A stretch of 64,000 nt of DNA from Dioscorea cayenensis subsp. rotundata. Lineage: Eukaryota; Streptophyta; Magnoliopsida; Dioscoreales; Dioscoreaceae. The notes beneath the pieces were generated by a model, which saw nothing but the letters and a program-made list of their open reading frames with translations, did no database searches and was not told where the DNA came from. The stretch covers positions 12,149,815 through 12,213,814 of the forward strand of contig NC_052479.1 in the NCBI RefSeq assembly GCF_009730915.1, given 5' to 3'. A program made the translations under genes and the position numbers. This document shows positions 46,901 to 60,401 of this stretch, one piece after another (the first letter of the stretch is position 1; each line of letters starts with the position of its first letter).

Positions 46901-49900
46901 ATAACAACATTAGCATGTCCTTTTCTATCATTCCATGGGTGTGAAGGCTTCCAATCTGTAGGTTTTCCATGAAGCTTCGAGCAATTTTCTTTCATATGTC
47001 CAGGTTTGCGACAATGGTGACACCATTGTCTTCCTTTTTCTAAGTCGACTTTCATTGTTGTTGATTGTGAAGGGTCTGCGAGTAGCACGAGCAGAACCTT
47101 TAAGGGTTGGAGTTGAATTTTGAGATCCCAACATCACCTTTCTTCTCTTTTCTTCACGTCTCACTTCAGAAAAAGCTTCTCGAACACTTGGTAATGGTTT
47201 AATTCCCATCACTTTTCCTCGAAATTCATCTAGATCTTTGTTCAGACGAAGAAAGAAATTTTAATGTTCTCGTCTACTCCACAACCTTTTTATATAAAGC
47301 AGAATCATGAGAGCGTTTCCACGAATAAGTTTCAAACATATCTAGTAGCTACCAATGTCGAGTGATGATGTTGAAGTATTCAGTCACAGTGAGATCTCCT
47401 TGACGCAGATCATGTAGTGTTGCTTCAATCTGAAATAGTTCAGATGTATTATTAGGACTTGAGTAGGTCTCTCTAGCTGCTTCCCAAATCTCCTTAGCAG
47501 TTCCATATATAAGAGAAAATTCTCACCAACATCATTGTTCATTGAGTTAATTAACAAGACATCACCATGTGATTCTCAGGTTTCTAGGTTCTGAATTTTG
47601 GATCATTCTTCTATGGAATAAGAATCTCCTCAGTAAGATATTCATCCTTGCCTCTGCCACAGATGAACAACATTACTAATTATGACCATTGAAGAAAGTT
47701 GTGCCTATTAAGTTTGTGACTTGTGACGAGAATAGAAGGATTTTCCACTCCACCATGATTGTTGCCACCAGATGTTGTTTCTTGCTTGAAGATTTTTCCG
47801 GATGATGAGGTTTCTTTTCCTACAGCCATGCTGTATTTAGTCATAGAAAGACTATTAGTATTTTTAAGGATAGCTCTGCTACCATGAAGGTTTCAGAGAG
47901 CAAGGTTTCTCTCTTTTGTTCCCTTAATTAGAATGAAGAATACTAGGTAAGATATATATACGGGTCAACTGATATTCTCAGCTATAAAGTCAGACCTTAG
48001 TGGTTGACATTCAGCCATAAAATCAGACTTAGTGGCTGATATTCAGCCTTTAAGTCTGCCATAAAATCAGGCAATTGTCTCATCCATAAAATCTGGCCAA
48101 AAAACAAGTGATTGCTCTAACTTTGACTAAGAATTCTACGGTAACAAATTTCTAAATCAATGATTTTCTGCATATTATAAGGTGGACCCTTTTTCACATT
48201 TACTTGAGGAAATCCTCATCCATGGGTTATCTATGGAACTTCTGATTTTAACCATAGTTAATATCCTACCATCCAATTCTTTAATCTAGTTGAATGACTG
48301 TAGAGTAATTTTGACTCCTAAGGATAAAGGGAGCAGTTAAGACCTACTTCCCAACATCAACATGTCAATTGTGATGTCCCCCAGTAATTTGGTCTATCAG
48401 ATAACTCTAATTGAAATGGGTGCTTCCTATCATAGTGATGCTTTACATCTAGGAATGTCTGTTCTGTTGCAAACTATCCAAGTTGTTCGTAAGAGTTTGT
48501 GAAAAGAAGAGTTAAAATCTAACTTGCAAGTTACTAAAATGTATCAGACATACTTTTGTTTTTGAAACTAATGGTTGAATCTCAAGGGGCTTCCTTAGAC
48601 CTGCCTATCTAAATGAACTTACCTTACATGGATGATCTTTGCTCTGAGAATAAAGATCAATGTAGGTATTAAGAAAGGAAATTGTCACTTACAACATTGC
48701 AGAGTCAATAAAAACTAGATAGTAGACCTCACTTTACCAACCTGCAATACTTAAACTAAGTTGCAGAATATTCATTGTCCATCCTGATAAATGTTTGAGA
48801 GTTTTCTGCTCAATACTGGGTTCAGTTCGGCTATTAGTTTTTATTTTATTTATTTTATTTTATTAAGTTATAATATTAAATTTGACAAAGTGAAACATCA
48901 CAAGGATTTGCATTGTTAGGCCAATGGTATGACTATTTTATTTATCAAGGAATCTATTGTGAGATCCTATATATTGGCGTTATATTTTTGTTTGGACATT
49001 GAATAATTATACGGTCAACCTGTGATATTCCAATTAGGCATCTCTATTGATGCACAACTTCACCATTCATTATATTGCATTAGTAGGGTATATCCATGGA
49101 GCCCTCTTGTTCTCATATTTTCTTAAGCAAATGCTTTGATGGATTTTTTAATTGACTTGGGCTTTATTAGATATAATTGTCTTGGGAAGATGGTGTAACT
49201 GTTAACCAAGTTATTGTAAAATTTATAAATAACTCCTATTTTTACTAAATAATGTTTTTTTTTCTTAAATCATATTTATCTGCCAACACAAATTCTACAT
49301 GGTACCCTTTGTACTTCTTCTCTCCGAATTCTAACCCAACTACTTAAGTTGCTGCTTAGTATGTACCTGTGTTGTAATTTAAAGTACATGTAAGTTGTCC
49401 TCGTGGGTGTTTGATTGCGTTTTATTTAAGCACCATAAATGCAACTGGAGTCACACCAGCTACCCTACATGTTTTTCCCCTTGTCCAAATTAGCTGTAAG
49501 TTGAAAAAGTTCATCTTGGTGATGGTGAGTATCAGAGAAGAAGTATTTTTGACATACTTACCCTAGGAAGAAATTGTGTGTGTGTCTGTTTGAAACTGTT
49601 ATTTTCTTTTGTATATTATGTAAGAGCTAATGTGAAAAAATTTTATCTAATGTGAATTCGATATAGTGTTTTCATTACATATTTCTGTAAGACCTTGAAG
49701 TTTCACTCATAAAATTTCTTCGTTCATACATACCCCTTAAAAACTGAGGTTTTTCATACCTATGTTTCTCATGGTACAGGTGCGATATGCCACTTTTGAG
49801 TAACAATTTAGTTAATCAATTTATTTTTAATACACTGGGTTTGGAGGCAACATGTCGTTATAAGAGAACACCCTGCCTTAAATCGATTTTAATTAGATGT

Positions 49901-52900
49901 GGCATAGTTATATTGTACATGGTGTGGTAAAATCACCAAATGAAGGTAACAGCATTCATGATAAATTATGAACTGTTTCAATTGAAAGAGATGATTGGAT
50001 CTGTGAGCCATTCAATATAGTTTGACAATTTACACTGATAGACCTACTAAGGCAACGGTATAGATGGGTGAGACGATGAGAAGGGAACATGAAAAAAAAA
50101 GATAAAAGAAAAAAAAAGAAGTAATTTATGGATATGGTGGGGAATTATATTAGTGCAAAGGAAGTGATAAGGAGATGCTGTTTGTTAGAAATGAGTAATT
50201 GAATGTTTAAAGATTGGCTGTAGCATATTTTTCGGAAGTTTATATAACCAACATGATTATTGTGGTTGTTGTATTTTGGTAGTAAGTACTTGCTTGCTTT
50301 GCACTTTTGGTATGAAATGAAAGATCTTCAGCATCATGTCTGGGAGATCAGTTATTCCTACTTTTAGCAAGTTAATGCCAAGAGGTCTTCAATCTCACAT
50401 GCTGTTTGGTAGTGTTTTGCTTTGTCAAATCATAGTTTCGAGGAGATGAGTAGACAAACGTTTGTGTTGGAGATTCAAATGCCACATCAATAGTTGTAAG
50501 TAAGTAAATCTTAGAAGAAGCTGTATGAATTCTAAAGAATGCCTGGGATTTTGTGCATGCTTTTGGCATCTCATACATCTTCCTTGCGGTACCTTTTATT
50601 CCAGCGTGCATTTTATTGTTGAAATTGTCATAAGTGAGGCCAAGATAATCATTTTTCTTTGCCTATGGTATGTTTTTCGTCATATTTGAATTATAATTTC
50701 TACTGTATTCTTGTAAAATATTTTCATACACAATTTTTGATTTCTGAACACTCAGTGCAGGATGCTTGTCTCTCATCCACTAGAGTTGGAAAGGAATTCT
50801 ATCATGCTGCAAGGGATTCTCTTCTTCTTTACAAAGCTATTATCCCCGTAAAGGTAAGTGATGGATATCTTTGGCTTATCTCAGCCAAATGTTATTTCTC
50901 ATTGAAATTTAATTTGACTGGAATAAATTTAGTGCTTATTAAGGCAACTGCATTGATTTTATAGTGACAAGTGTCTCACCATAAAAGTGCAAGAATATGG
51001 TACTTCCTTTTTCTTTTTCTAATGTTTGAAAACCAAATTTGTAGATATGGCACACAGCGCAAAAACATAGATCTAGATTCGTTGCATGTCATAGCTATAG
51101 AGCTACTTATATGTACAATGTATGATATGAAGATTAAAAGAGAAAAGACTGAAATAATGGAAATGCGATCACCTTTACCTTCGTGAATATTTAAGTTATG
51201 TTTTTTTCTTGCATCCCTGAAATTCATTTTTCATCATTGATTGCTATTGGAGGATGATAATGGAACATTGGCTAAATGTTGTGCTTTGTTTTGCAAGCAT
51301 GTATTTTGTTACAAACTTGCAGGTGGCGTGTGGTTGGGGTTGGAATAAGTTGAAATATGGGATTTGGAGTTTGAATTTGGTGTTAAAAGGAAAGAAATTA
51401 CCTCAATTTGTCAATATTATGGTATATTACAATGAAATTTTTTGGTGAATATAATAACCTGCCAATTGCCTGTTTGCTAAATTTCTTCCTGAGCTGTGCA
51501 TGTTGTTGTTGTTGTTTTGTTTTAACTACTAACCCCTGTCAGAAATTTCTAGTGCTATGTTGAAGTTTAATAGCAATTGCATAATAGCACATGATGACGA
51601 TGTTAATTGCTCAATTTCTTTTTTATGTGCATGAAGCTAGAAAAGCAATTGGATAGCATAAGCCAGTCAGCTATGGTCATGTACAACGATTGTGTTTATT
51701 TGGCCCAAGAGATTCTTGGTCTTTCGTTTGAGGTACATGCTACATTTTTTATGATATATGCTACATATATTCTTTATATCTTACGAATTCTTATGTATGG
51801 TCTGTTTAATTGATTATCTGAAGCCTTACACATTTAGTTGATCATAACTTAACCAGAATTTCTAAATAATCTTCTTCTTTTTTTAAAAAAAAAAAAATCA
51901 ATGTACTGGTTGTTTAGCTTGTGGATGCACAAAACAGCTTGTGGGATGAAAATGTTCACGTTTTGGTCTCACCCTGACTTTGCTAACTATCTGGTACTTT
52001 TCTATGAGCAAGCGCTTCTGCTATCTTGAGGTCTTTTGCTCTCGGCATGTCATCGGCACACTGTCTCTTACTGAGCTCTGTATTTTGATTCGCCTCTTTC
52101 CTCCCTCTCTCCACTCAAGCCTAGGATAAATAGTATGTATGTGATATTTTATCAAACAATATTAAAGTAATTTATGCTTATCATAAGGAAGACAGGATAT
52201 AGTTTGAGTTACATTTTTATCGTTTCATTCCAGGGATAATGAAATTTGTTGCATACTTGCTTCAATGTCACCTCACACCTGTACTTAGCCAAAAATGTTG
52301 AGGGTCTTTGCTTTGAGAGAATTCCATCTTTACCTAATATGCACACACACACACACACACATATCTATTAATCTAGTAACCTCTATTTCAATTCTTTTGT
52401 AACATAAAGAAATAGTAAAGTCTGTGATGCGCTAACAGTATTCTTAAAGTGCTAAAATTTTTATAGTCATCTCTTTTTCTTGCTCTTCTTTCCACTCATT
52501 TTTCTAGTTATAATAAATAGCAATCCTATTTTGAGTGTACTTCATTGCAGCTTCCAATACTTTGTTGAGGTTTGTAACTATAGTCATCATTGGGAGAATC
52601 CAGACAAAAATGTTTATTTTCCATTGATCTACAGTGATGGAACTCATTAAACATTCAACTGAAGTTGTAAGGATTTCAGTGATTCTTGGTCTTATGGATT
52701 TTCCTGACACAATGAAGCATTTTGAAATCTCCATCATGCTTCGGTGTTATCTTAATTGCAGCACAATTCTTAAATTTTCTTGTTGAAATGATATGCAGAT
52801 TTTAATAATTTGAAGAACATTGCTCACAACTGCTTATTTATAAAGTTCATAATGGAGGAACACTTTTGCATTCTGCGAATGCTGCTTTAACATATAGTTT

Positions 52901-55900
52901 AATATGAATATATAATATTAATGGAATGAAAGTATTCGTGTGCAGTTTATTTATTGCTGCTGGGAGTGTGGTTCAGAATTTGAGCTTCAAAGATCATCTC
53001 ACTGGTCAAAGTAGAACCTGTTAACCTATTTATGAGCTTCAGTTATTTTGCGTAAAATTCTACCAAGTCTATGAATGGTCGAGTAAGGTTTCTATAATTA
53101 CATAACCTGCTTTAGTTTGAATATATTGCACTTTGGGTTAAGCTGTTTCTGAGAATGGTAGGGAATATCATTTCAGTGAGGATGCAGGTTATGTACTTCT
53201 TTGCATGATTTTTCCTAAGGATCAAACCATTGTGTTTCTAGAAAAAAGATTTGATGTTCATAATTTGTGATGTGTCATAATTTAAAAGAACGCTAAGTTT
53301 GTGTTTGATTTGCAAGTGTGACATGAGCTCTCTATATATATTTAGTATCGTGCAGGTCTGCCTAACAACTTAAAAGAGCAAGTGGTGTTTGTGGATCTGG
53401 CGTCAAATTTTAATCAGATGGCAGAGGGAATACTACTAAAGCAAGTCAAATTAGTAGATATTAATCTGGAGGAGGTAGAAATTGTTATTTAGTTGACAAC
53501 AATCTGGTCTCCTTTTATATCGGTCATTTTCTCATGATATTTCTAATGCTTCTTCAGGCTCTACTCGGTGCCAATGGCTTTCAGAATACACATCAACCTC
53601 AACAATTTGAATTAGCAAAATTCAGTATAGATCAGGTAAAGTTTTATAAAATTGAACTAATGTAGTCATACGATGATATTTGCCTCCTAGTTGTTAATGA
53701 TCTTCGTCGCCAGGTTATATTTGGTCCTTTATGAAAAAGGAATAAGCAACATGTTGCTAGATAAAACATCTGACTGTATTTTCCAAAAAATGTAGAGGCC
53801 ACATATTATTTTTTTATCACTTTAATTATTAATTAATTATTTATTATTAAAGACTATTGCATCCTTCCAATCTATCAAAGCTATGCCTTAGGCGCGCTTG
53901 AGGTGCAAGCTCCCCTAGGCTTCTGCCTAAAAGCCTCATCACCTCTAAGGTGCACAACATTAGAGATTCGCCCTAAGGTGCACCGCTTCCCTCAAGTCTC
54001 AAGGCGATTTTAGGCTCATCTTAGTAAAATACAGCCTTTTTTTATTATTTTTTCAGGTTTTTAAGAGCTAGACATATATAAATTATTAGATGACCATTGA
54101 ATTAAATCTCAACCATTAAAAACAGAAAGGTTTTTATTTTTTTAGTTTGTAAGAGCTTGATATATGTAAGCTATTAAAGCTGAGAAGTTTGAATCTGAAG
54201 AAGAAGAAGAATATTAAGATGAGAGGATAAATATGAGAACGAATAGGAGAATAATGATGAAGAAATTGATGAAAGTTATTGGATTTGATAGCAATTAGGT
54301 TCTCCTACCGTAATAATATTTCTTAGTAGTAGCTGAGTAGTAGTAGTTGATGATTTTCTTGCTATGCTGATAATATGCTATTCATGTTTTATTTTAATTT
54401 AAACTTTAAACTTTTATTTTTTTATTTTATGAAATTTTAGTATGCATTATGAATTTTATAATTTTTTTAACTATTTTAATTTTTTTGTGCTTTACTTCGG
54501 AAAGTTGTGTGTTTGAGCTTTGCACCTTGCTTCTAGGCAATTTGAACCACTGGTGCCTTAATGTGCCTTGCGCTTTTTGCAACTATGGTAGAACATGCTA
54601 TTATGGAGTTGCATTTATGGTATCCATGTCTCTTGTAGCATAAGATATACAGGATAACATTGCCTGGCCAAGATTTATTGATAGCATGTGTCCTATAATG
54701 ATCCTATAATTATAGGATATCCAGCATTCCAATTCATGGTAAAGGTTTATTGATCAAAGTTGTCCTTTAATGATAAGATATTCAGCGTACCTTTTCATGG
54801 CCGAGGTTTATCGATTACATCTGTTCCTATAATGATGTGGGTCTTCTTTGATCTACTTTTGATATTAGCCTGTTATTAGATAAACGCATAATATAAATGA
54901 ACTTGAGCTACAGGCAACCCATTTAATCATTGTTTTTTTTCTTATAGGCACCTATTAAAAAATTATATACTACTCAGTTCTACCAAGAAATATGATAAAT
55001 AGCTAGTCAATTCACCTGAAATTCTATGGTTTTTAGTTAATGGGGCATCCCAAAAGAACCAAACTGAGTAATGTCCTTGTCAATAAACTCAATGTTGCCT
55101 GTGGCATCTGAATTAGCCAGATGTATTAGATTATTTAGTAAACTGAAGTGTTTTGTGACTCCGCAAGTCAACTTGTTCTTGGTTTTTTAAAATGAACCCA
55201 AATGAACTAAAGAAGTCTAGTAGATTGGAAGCTGGGTCACTTCAATGTCATTATTTGAGGAGTCCATAAGGATTTGGGTTTATAGGAAAGAAAATCTTGG
55301 CTTTCCTTCCCCATGATAGTTGCTAACCACCACAACCCAGAAGTGCTAGATAGTGAACACTATTGAGTTCTGGAAATAGCTGCAGCCTACACTATACATC
55401 TTCATTTCTAGAGTCTAGCTTTTAAATCATGGATTTCTGATCTCTTCACATTTCTCTAATTTGTGTGATTCATGGACAAAAATGAAATCACATTCACATG
55501 TTCCTTTATCAAATATATGCACCACTATTCACATTGGTTAATACCCAAATCTTTATTATATATACAAATGATGATAATCAGACAATTGTGCTTTGTTAAA
55601 AGGACAAAATGAAAGTAGAAAAGGAAGATGTTACTTGTCTTCTATTTTCATCCATGGATTTTGGCAGTGTATTAAATTTCATCAGTAAATGTTGGACCAA
55701 TCTGTGTAAGGTCACATGGTTTATATGGCTTAAAAAAGTAAGGCTTAAGCAATTCAATAAGCTTAGTGGAACTTATTATTTGTGCAAGTTATGAGAACAC
55801 TCTGAAGGAATACGAATGAAGTCTCCCTTACCATGCATAATTCCACCTCAAACTTGAAGATTTCACATGGATGAATATTTACCTCCCACTTGTATGTCTA

Positions 55901-57035
55901 AACGCATCCAGGATGCATTAATATATTCTAATCTTGCCTATTCTAGCTTACAGTCCTGTACTGTCTTTCTACTTTGATTTCCCGAATTGCTAGATTTCTT
56001 TTTTTGTAGCAGATGAGAAATATTAGAAAAATTGGAAACAGCATTTAGCCGGTTGTCAACTCATTGCTTATGGTCTTTTAAGTGACTACACTTGATAAAT
56101 TTTTCTTTTCCATTTTGGTTTGATGTTCTCATCAACCACAGGCTAAATATTTTAATATTGCAGCAAAGACTTAGAATGTGTTTTTTTTCAGGTTGTTTTC
56201 ATCTTGGAGAAGATACATATAATGTGGATGCCTCTCATGCCAGCTTCGGTCTATAAACGAACAATGTGCACAATACTTGATTTTGTCTTCTCTGAGATCA
56301 CAAAAGATATGCTCCTTTTGGATGACATGGCAGCTGAAGAAACTTTGCAGGTTTTTACCGTCTTCCCTGGAAACCTTTAATTTATAATTATCCTTCAAAT
56401 TCAGAAGCTAATAACCTCTTGAATGCACACAGCTCCAGAGACTGATACATATAACATTGGAGAACTTATCCTCGTTGTTTGATTCCATCACTGCTGATGT
56501 TAATGAAAGGGAAAAACCATCGAAGAAACATATATGGGACCAACTAGATAAGATGATTCCATCCTTGAGTAAATTTCGCAAACTTGCAGGCATGTGCTCT
56601 TAATACAACTAATAGTTTTTATCAAAATTTTCGTTGTAACCACTGGTAAAACACAACTTGAATTACATCTTTTTGTCTTTCTAGATTTACTTGATATGCC
56701 TTTGAAATCCATAACGAGCACATGGGAAAGCGGAGAACTGGCAAATTGCGGGTTTACATCATCTGAGGTATGCATACCTATATCTAAATGGTGTGCGCAT
56801 ACAGCTCAGGACAAACTTCTGCTATTTTTTCATTTCAGCAAAAAGTTCATTTTTGTGAACTTTCTTATCGTCTTGCCTGCTTCGCCTTGTCAATCGTCTT
56901 GCTGATACTATGTAGTCGAACCGTTTTCCCATTGTAATACTTACTTATCTTTTGCAGGTAGAGAATTTTATCAAAGGCAATTTTTACAGATTCACCGCTA
57001 AGAAAAGAATGTTTATGGAGGATACAGAGCATTAA
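37968..57035 (+). CDS. ZW10: ZW10 homologue (NRZ/Dsl1-type tethering, RZZ kinetochore family)
   Basis: In plants ZW10 (MIP1) works with MAG2/RINT1 and NAG-like subunits in a complex that tethers Golgi-to-ER vesicles; in animals it also serves the spindle checkpoint. 14 exons: 37968-38516, 38599-38736, 39711-39884, 41755-41913, 42001-42234, 42317-42463, 50761-50853, 51637-51732, 53346-53474, 53558-53635, 56192-56350, 56433-56589, 56685-56767, 56958-57035; one 757-residue frame, near the 742 of Arabidopsis. Marks: N-terminal [12 protein letters not shown] and [13 protein letters not shown], a coiled-coil-prone segment (about 85-150), then [45 protein letters not shown], and [10 protein letters not shown] near the end. 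Introns are GT-AG except intron 12, which starts GC (CAG/GCATGT). Intron 6 (8.3 kb) holds an antisense copia element. The reading frame is intact. Confidence 0.93.
42883..43130 (-). repeat. 3' LTR of the old copia element
   Basis: 248 bp, preceded on the minus strand by the purine tract (plus-strand CTCCCCCTCA at 43131-43140). Confidence 0.85.
43392..44777 (-). pseudogene. copia reverse transcriptase and RNase H, inactive
   Basis: Fragments 44777-44244, 44181-43906, 43890-43606 and 43625-43392 in changing frames. The catalytic YVDD box reads YVND ([12 protein letters not shown]), losing a metal-binding Asp. Other marks are [33 protein letters not shown] and [14 protein letters not shown]. 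Confidence 0.85.
44857..45301 (-). repeat. 223-bp tandem duplication inside the old copia element
   Basis: 44857-45079 and 45080-about 45301 are near-identical (both start GAATGTGTTAAAAACTC). It lies between the integrase and reverse transcriptase and expands the linker. Confidence 0.85.
45500..47212 (-). pseudogene. copia gag, protease and integrase, inactive
   Basis: Zinc knuckle [14 protein letters not shown] (near 47000). Protease [14 protein letters not shown], where the catalytic DSG is DFG. Integrase HHCC finger ([10 protein letters not shown], then CKICHLAKH) and YSDVWGPS with a catalytic Asp. Several frames are needed to read it, so it is dead. Confidence 0.8.
47873..47884 (-). promoter_or_regulatory. 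Primer-binding site of the old copia element
   Basis: The minus strand reads TGGTAGCAGAGC next to the 5' LTR; one change from TGGTATCAGAGC (initiator Met tRNA). Confidence 0.8.
47885..48140 (-). repeat. 5' LTR of the old copia element
   Basis: 256 bp; aligned with 42883-43130 it shows many substitutions and a few indels. Confidence 0.85.
52342..52361. repeat. (AC)n microsatellite in ZW10 intron 8
   Basis: Ten CA units. Confidence 0.9.
53870..54600. repeat. AGGCGC-type interspersed repeat in ZW10 intron 10
   Basis: Both ends (53870-54025 and 54505-54600) carry many CCTTAGGCGC/AAGGTGCAC/GTGCCTTGCGC words, a phrase common in plant intergenic repeats. They face inwards and may be the arms of a degraded foldback or hAT-type element of about 730 bp. 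Not identified further. Confidence 0.4.
54665..54840. repeat. Degenerate 61-bp tandem repeat, about 2.7 copies
   Basis: Units start at 54665, 54737 and 54798 with TGGYMRAG(A/G)TTTAT and go on to a T(C/T)CT(A/T)TAATGAT phrase. The first unit has an 11-bp extra. Confidence 0.65.
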
Positions 57036-57931
57036 CTTTTAAAACTTTACAAATTCCCGGATTATAACCGGATTATAAGTATTATTCTATGGATTCCATG
57101 TACAATAGTAGCACACTTGTAAATTTTTCTTCATCTGATAAAATTTATATATATCAAACTGTTCTAAGGCAAGACTGTGTAACTGTGTTATTGACTTTCT
57201 TTTTCTATCTAAACTAGTCTATGTCAATCAATTGTATTATTAGTAATTTCTGATTTTACTGCACTGCCTATGATAGTAAACCTCTACTTTTTAGACCACC
57301 AATTTTGTTAATGACTCTTTTTGTTATTTGTTTATTATGGTTTAGATTTGTGTTTTTCTTATTGTGTTTTTATTATTACAAACCATTTTCATTATTTGTT
57401 TATATTGTATGTAATGCAACCATATTGAATATTTTATTATTGTCCTATAATATATAAATTTCTATTGCCTTTTATATATATGGAATTTTCCAAACCACAT
57501 GAATTTGTTAGTCTCTTGAATGTTGCTTTTTTATTGATTTTTTTAAATTTTAAATTTAAACATTTAATTATAAAAGAAAATCTCTTCCCTAAACTTAGAT
57601 TGTAATGATTTATTATTTAGGATATAGGGCCTAGGATTTTGGATTTATAATTTTAAGGTTTATGATTTATTATTTAGGGTTTAAGTTTTTAGATTTTTTG
57701 TATAGGATTTTGTAGTATTTGGGTTTAAGATTTTTGATATAATTTTATAATTTTTTTAAAATTTTTTTAAAAATTTTAAGGATTTTTTTTGTTTAAATTT
57801 AAAATTTAAATAAAAAAAGAATGACATGAATGATGATTCATTCAGAAAACTTTTATGGAAGGATGATGTTTTGGGTTTGTCATTTTAAGATAATGTGAGA
57901 CAATAAATAAGAATAACAGATAAAAAAAGGC

Positions 57932-57963
<32 letters not shown>

Positions 57964-58263
57964 GCTGGTATAACATTATTGATATTATTGACAAGATGTT
58001 ACAATAGTTCCAAACCATACATCCAGAGCTCGATTTTAATAATATACACACACAAACAAATGAACAAAGACAATATATAGAAACAAACATGGAAACCCCT
58101 CTTCAAAAGCCTATGGTTGTACAAACAGCAGCACTCTTTTTTTTACATACTCAGGTATACTTCCCCTCCAAAGAGGGAATGGAAGGGAAGTGTGAAAGTG
58201 AAAAGTGAAAGTGAATTCACAAGTAGAAAAGAATGAATGGAATGGAGAAAGCCAAAGAGGCAT
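57036..58263. other. ZW10 3' UTR and AT-rich spacer between convergent genes
   Basis: Holds degenerate TTTAGGGTTTA-like words at 57600-57720 and an (ATA)n run at 57936-57963. No coding sequence seen. ZW10 and the DUF3537 gene converge here. Confidence 0.6.
57936..57963. repeat. (AAT)n microsatellite
   Basis: About nine AAT units. Confidence 0.9.
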
Positions 58264-60361
58264 TTAAGAGATACCAATAGTTTTTCCCAAAACCCACAAG
58301 AAAAGGGTGAGTTGGACCATGAAATATTGTGTGAAGCCATGCTCTGTCTAGCACAAACCCAAACACTGTAATACCTGCTTTGTTGTTCTCCAAGTATGTC
58401 ACTGCATTGTTGTTAAACAAATTTCAAGTTATTAATTTATGTTCATTAGATCTATACATTTGCATGATACAATTCTCAAAATATTGTATGCAAATTTTCT
58501 TGAAGTTGGGTTAAGATAGAAATTTTGAAGCATATTCTTTATTATTATTTTTTTAATATTAAAGATTAAAATAAGTATAGATGCATTTTCAATGCATTAA
58601 GCTTTTCTTTTTATATAGGATTTAGTAGTACAGTAGTAATGCTATTTGTATAAATAAGACTACTAAAATTAAGGGGATTTATTTATATACGCTGGATAAA
58701 ATTATAATTACAACCTTGTAAAAACCACCATATTTATTATGTACATAACCTCCCAAATAATTGTCGTTGTTGGTGTGTATATATATATCACTCTGACCAA
58801 AAAATCTAAAAAAAAAAAAAATTATATATATAAAACTAGTCATCTACAAACATCACTCTATCAATTGTTGAATTTGAATTCAAGAATTTCATATCATCTA
58901 TTCCAATGAACATTGATATATAAACAATACTAGCAACATCCGTTAATTTTTATTTGCAACTTGCAACTCCCTATTTGCGATATCCGCAGATGAACTATTA
59001 CCAATATATATATATATATATATACTCTTTATTTTTATTATTATTATTATTTTTTTATGTTCAGTCTTGTAAAGATGGCAAGACACAAACTGACCATGAC
59101 ATATTTAACCAAATAGAAGCATTTTGCATAACAGAAATGATTTGTACAGATATACAATTATCAGTTACCCAATATTACATGGTCATATGAACGCTTTTCT
59201 CTAAATTAAGTTTCCTACTTTTAGGTTAATGTCATTCATTATGAAAATCACTTACGTGACCAGTATGTATAAAAATATATAAAATCTATCTACACCAGAT
59301 AAAAGTCTAGTGTCAAAGGTAATTTTCAAAGGGCGGATCTTATGTACCCGTTTAGATTTTAATTTTAAATTTAAAACCATGCTTACTAACAAACATGTAT
59401 TCTACTCCATAAATAATATAAATAAATGAATGATTAATAATAAAAGTTTTTGGGGAAAAAGAAGAAGAAAGGAAGAAGAGAAATAAAATAAAAACTTACC
59501 AAGAGCTTGTCTCTTCTGAAAAGAAATAGTGTGGGCATGAGGTTGAACAAGCTTGGTGCTATCAAGAACATCATCATCTTCATCACAACAGTCTTCATCT
59601 TCCGATTCTTGCCCAATATCGTGTATTGAACTGACGTTTGAGATTTGATTTGGGGGTGTCTCGGGATCAGTTTCAAATGATTCGATGGTGGCGCACACGT
59701 GCCACTTTGCCGCGTGGCTGGTGATGGCTTGTGCTTGATGTGTTATCTTTGCCGCGCTTCTTAAACATATTAGCAATCCACTCACCAGCCCCACTGAACA
59801 AAGCTGTCACCCATTTTTTTCACATAATAAATCTCAAGTTTTAATTTATCTTTATAGACAGACAAATGTTGTAAATTCATAGCTGTCAAATAATAACCCT
59901 AGATAACAAATATAATTTAAGGTTCGTATTTGATCTATAAGATATTCCTAAATTAAATTCAAAGCAATCTCCGTTTATTTCCTGAATAGAAATAAAAAAA
60001 TCAAAGTAAAAATTTAATTTTGACTAAAATTAAATTAAATTAAAGTTCGATCTTAATTAGAAAGTCTGGATGCTCATATTTGAAAAACTAGTACATGAAA
60101 AGATAATTTATATATATATTTTTAAAAAAATAATTTAAAAAAATTACGAGTGTTTTTTTATACATAAAAATTCTAATTTAAAAAACAATATGTAAAAAAC
60201 AACCTCAATGTCCTAAAATTTAGTGCTAACATTTTTTTTTGTTGGTATAAAAGAGAAAGGTATTTCTCATTCAAACATATACATACCTATTTTTAAATAT
60301 TTAATTATTTAAAAATATTTAATAATTAATTTTAAAAAACCATGTTAATATCAACAAAAGC

Positions 60362-60401
<40 letters not shown>

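Larger units (their letters stand above)
42883..48140 (-). mobile_element. Old Ty1/copia retrotransposon in ZW10 intron 6, antisense
   Basis: LTRs 42883-43130 and 47885-48140. On the minus strand they start TGTAGAATTC (the 5' LTR has a changed second base pair from its end) and end CCTTCA. Probable target duplication GTTAC (42878-42882) / GTAAC (48141-48145) with one mismatch. The primer site and purine tract are in place. The LTRs differ by many substitutions and indels, so it is much older than the element at 33525. Order on the minus strand: gag, protease, integrase, reverse transcriptase, RNase H. Confidence 0.9.
42464..50760 (+). other. ZW10 intron 6, 8.3 kb, enlarged by a retrotransposon
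   Basis: 5.26 kb of it is the copia element at 42883-48140. The remainder (42464-42877, 48146-50760) is AT-rich and shows nothing I recognise. Confidence 0.85.

Noticed and set aside
54449..54643. Cys-rich 64-residue open frame in ZW10 intron 10
   Set aside because: Lies in repeat-derived intron sequence; composition follows AT-rich DNA and the AGGCGC repeat, no signal of coding.
57600..57720. TTTAGGGTTTA-like words resembling plant telomere repeat
   Set aside because: Only scattered and degenerate, mixed with TTTGGATTT; not a tandem TTTAGGG array, so no interstitial telomere claimed.
59402..59794. 130-residue open frame treated as a separate gene
   Set aside because: It is exon 2 of the DUF3537 gene (59803-59500) read on into the intron; the donor GTAAGT at 59499 ends the coding part.
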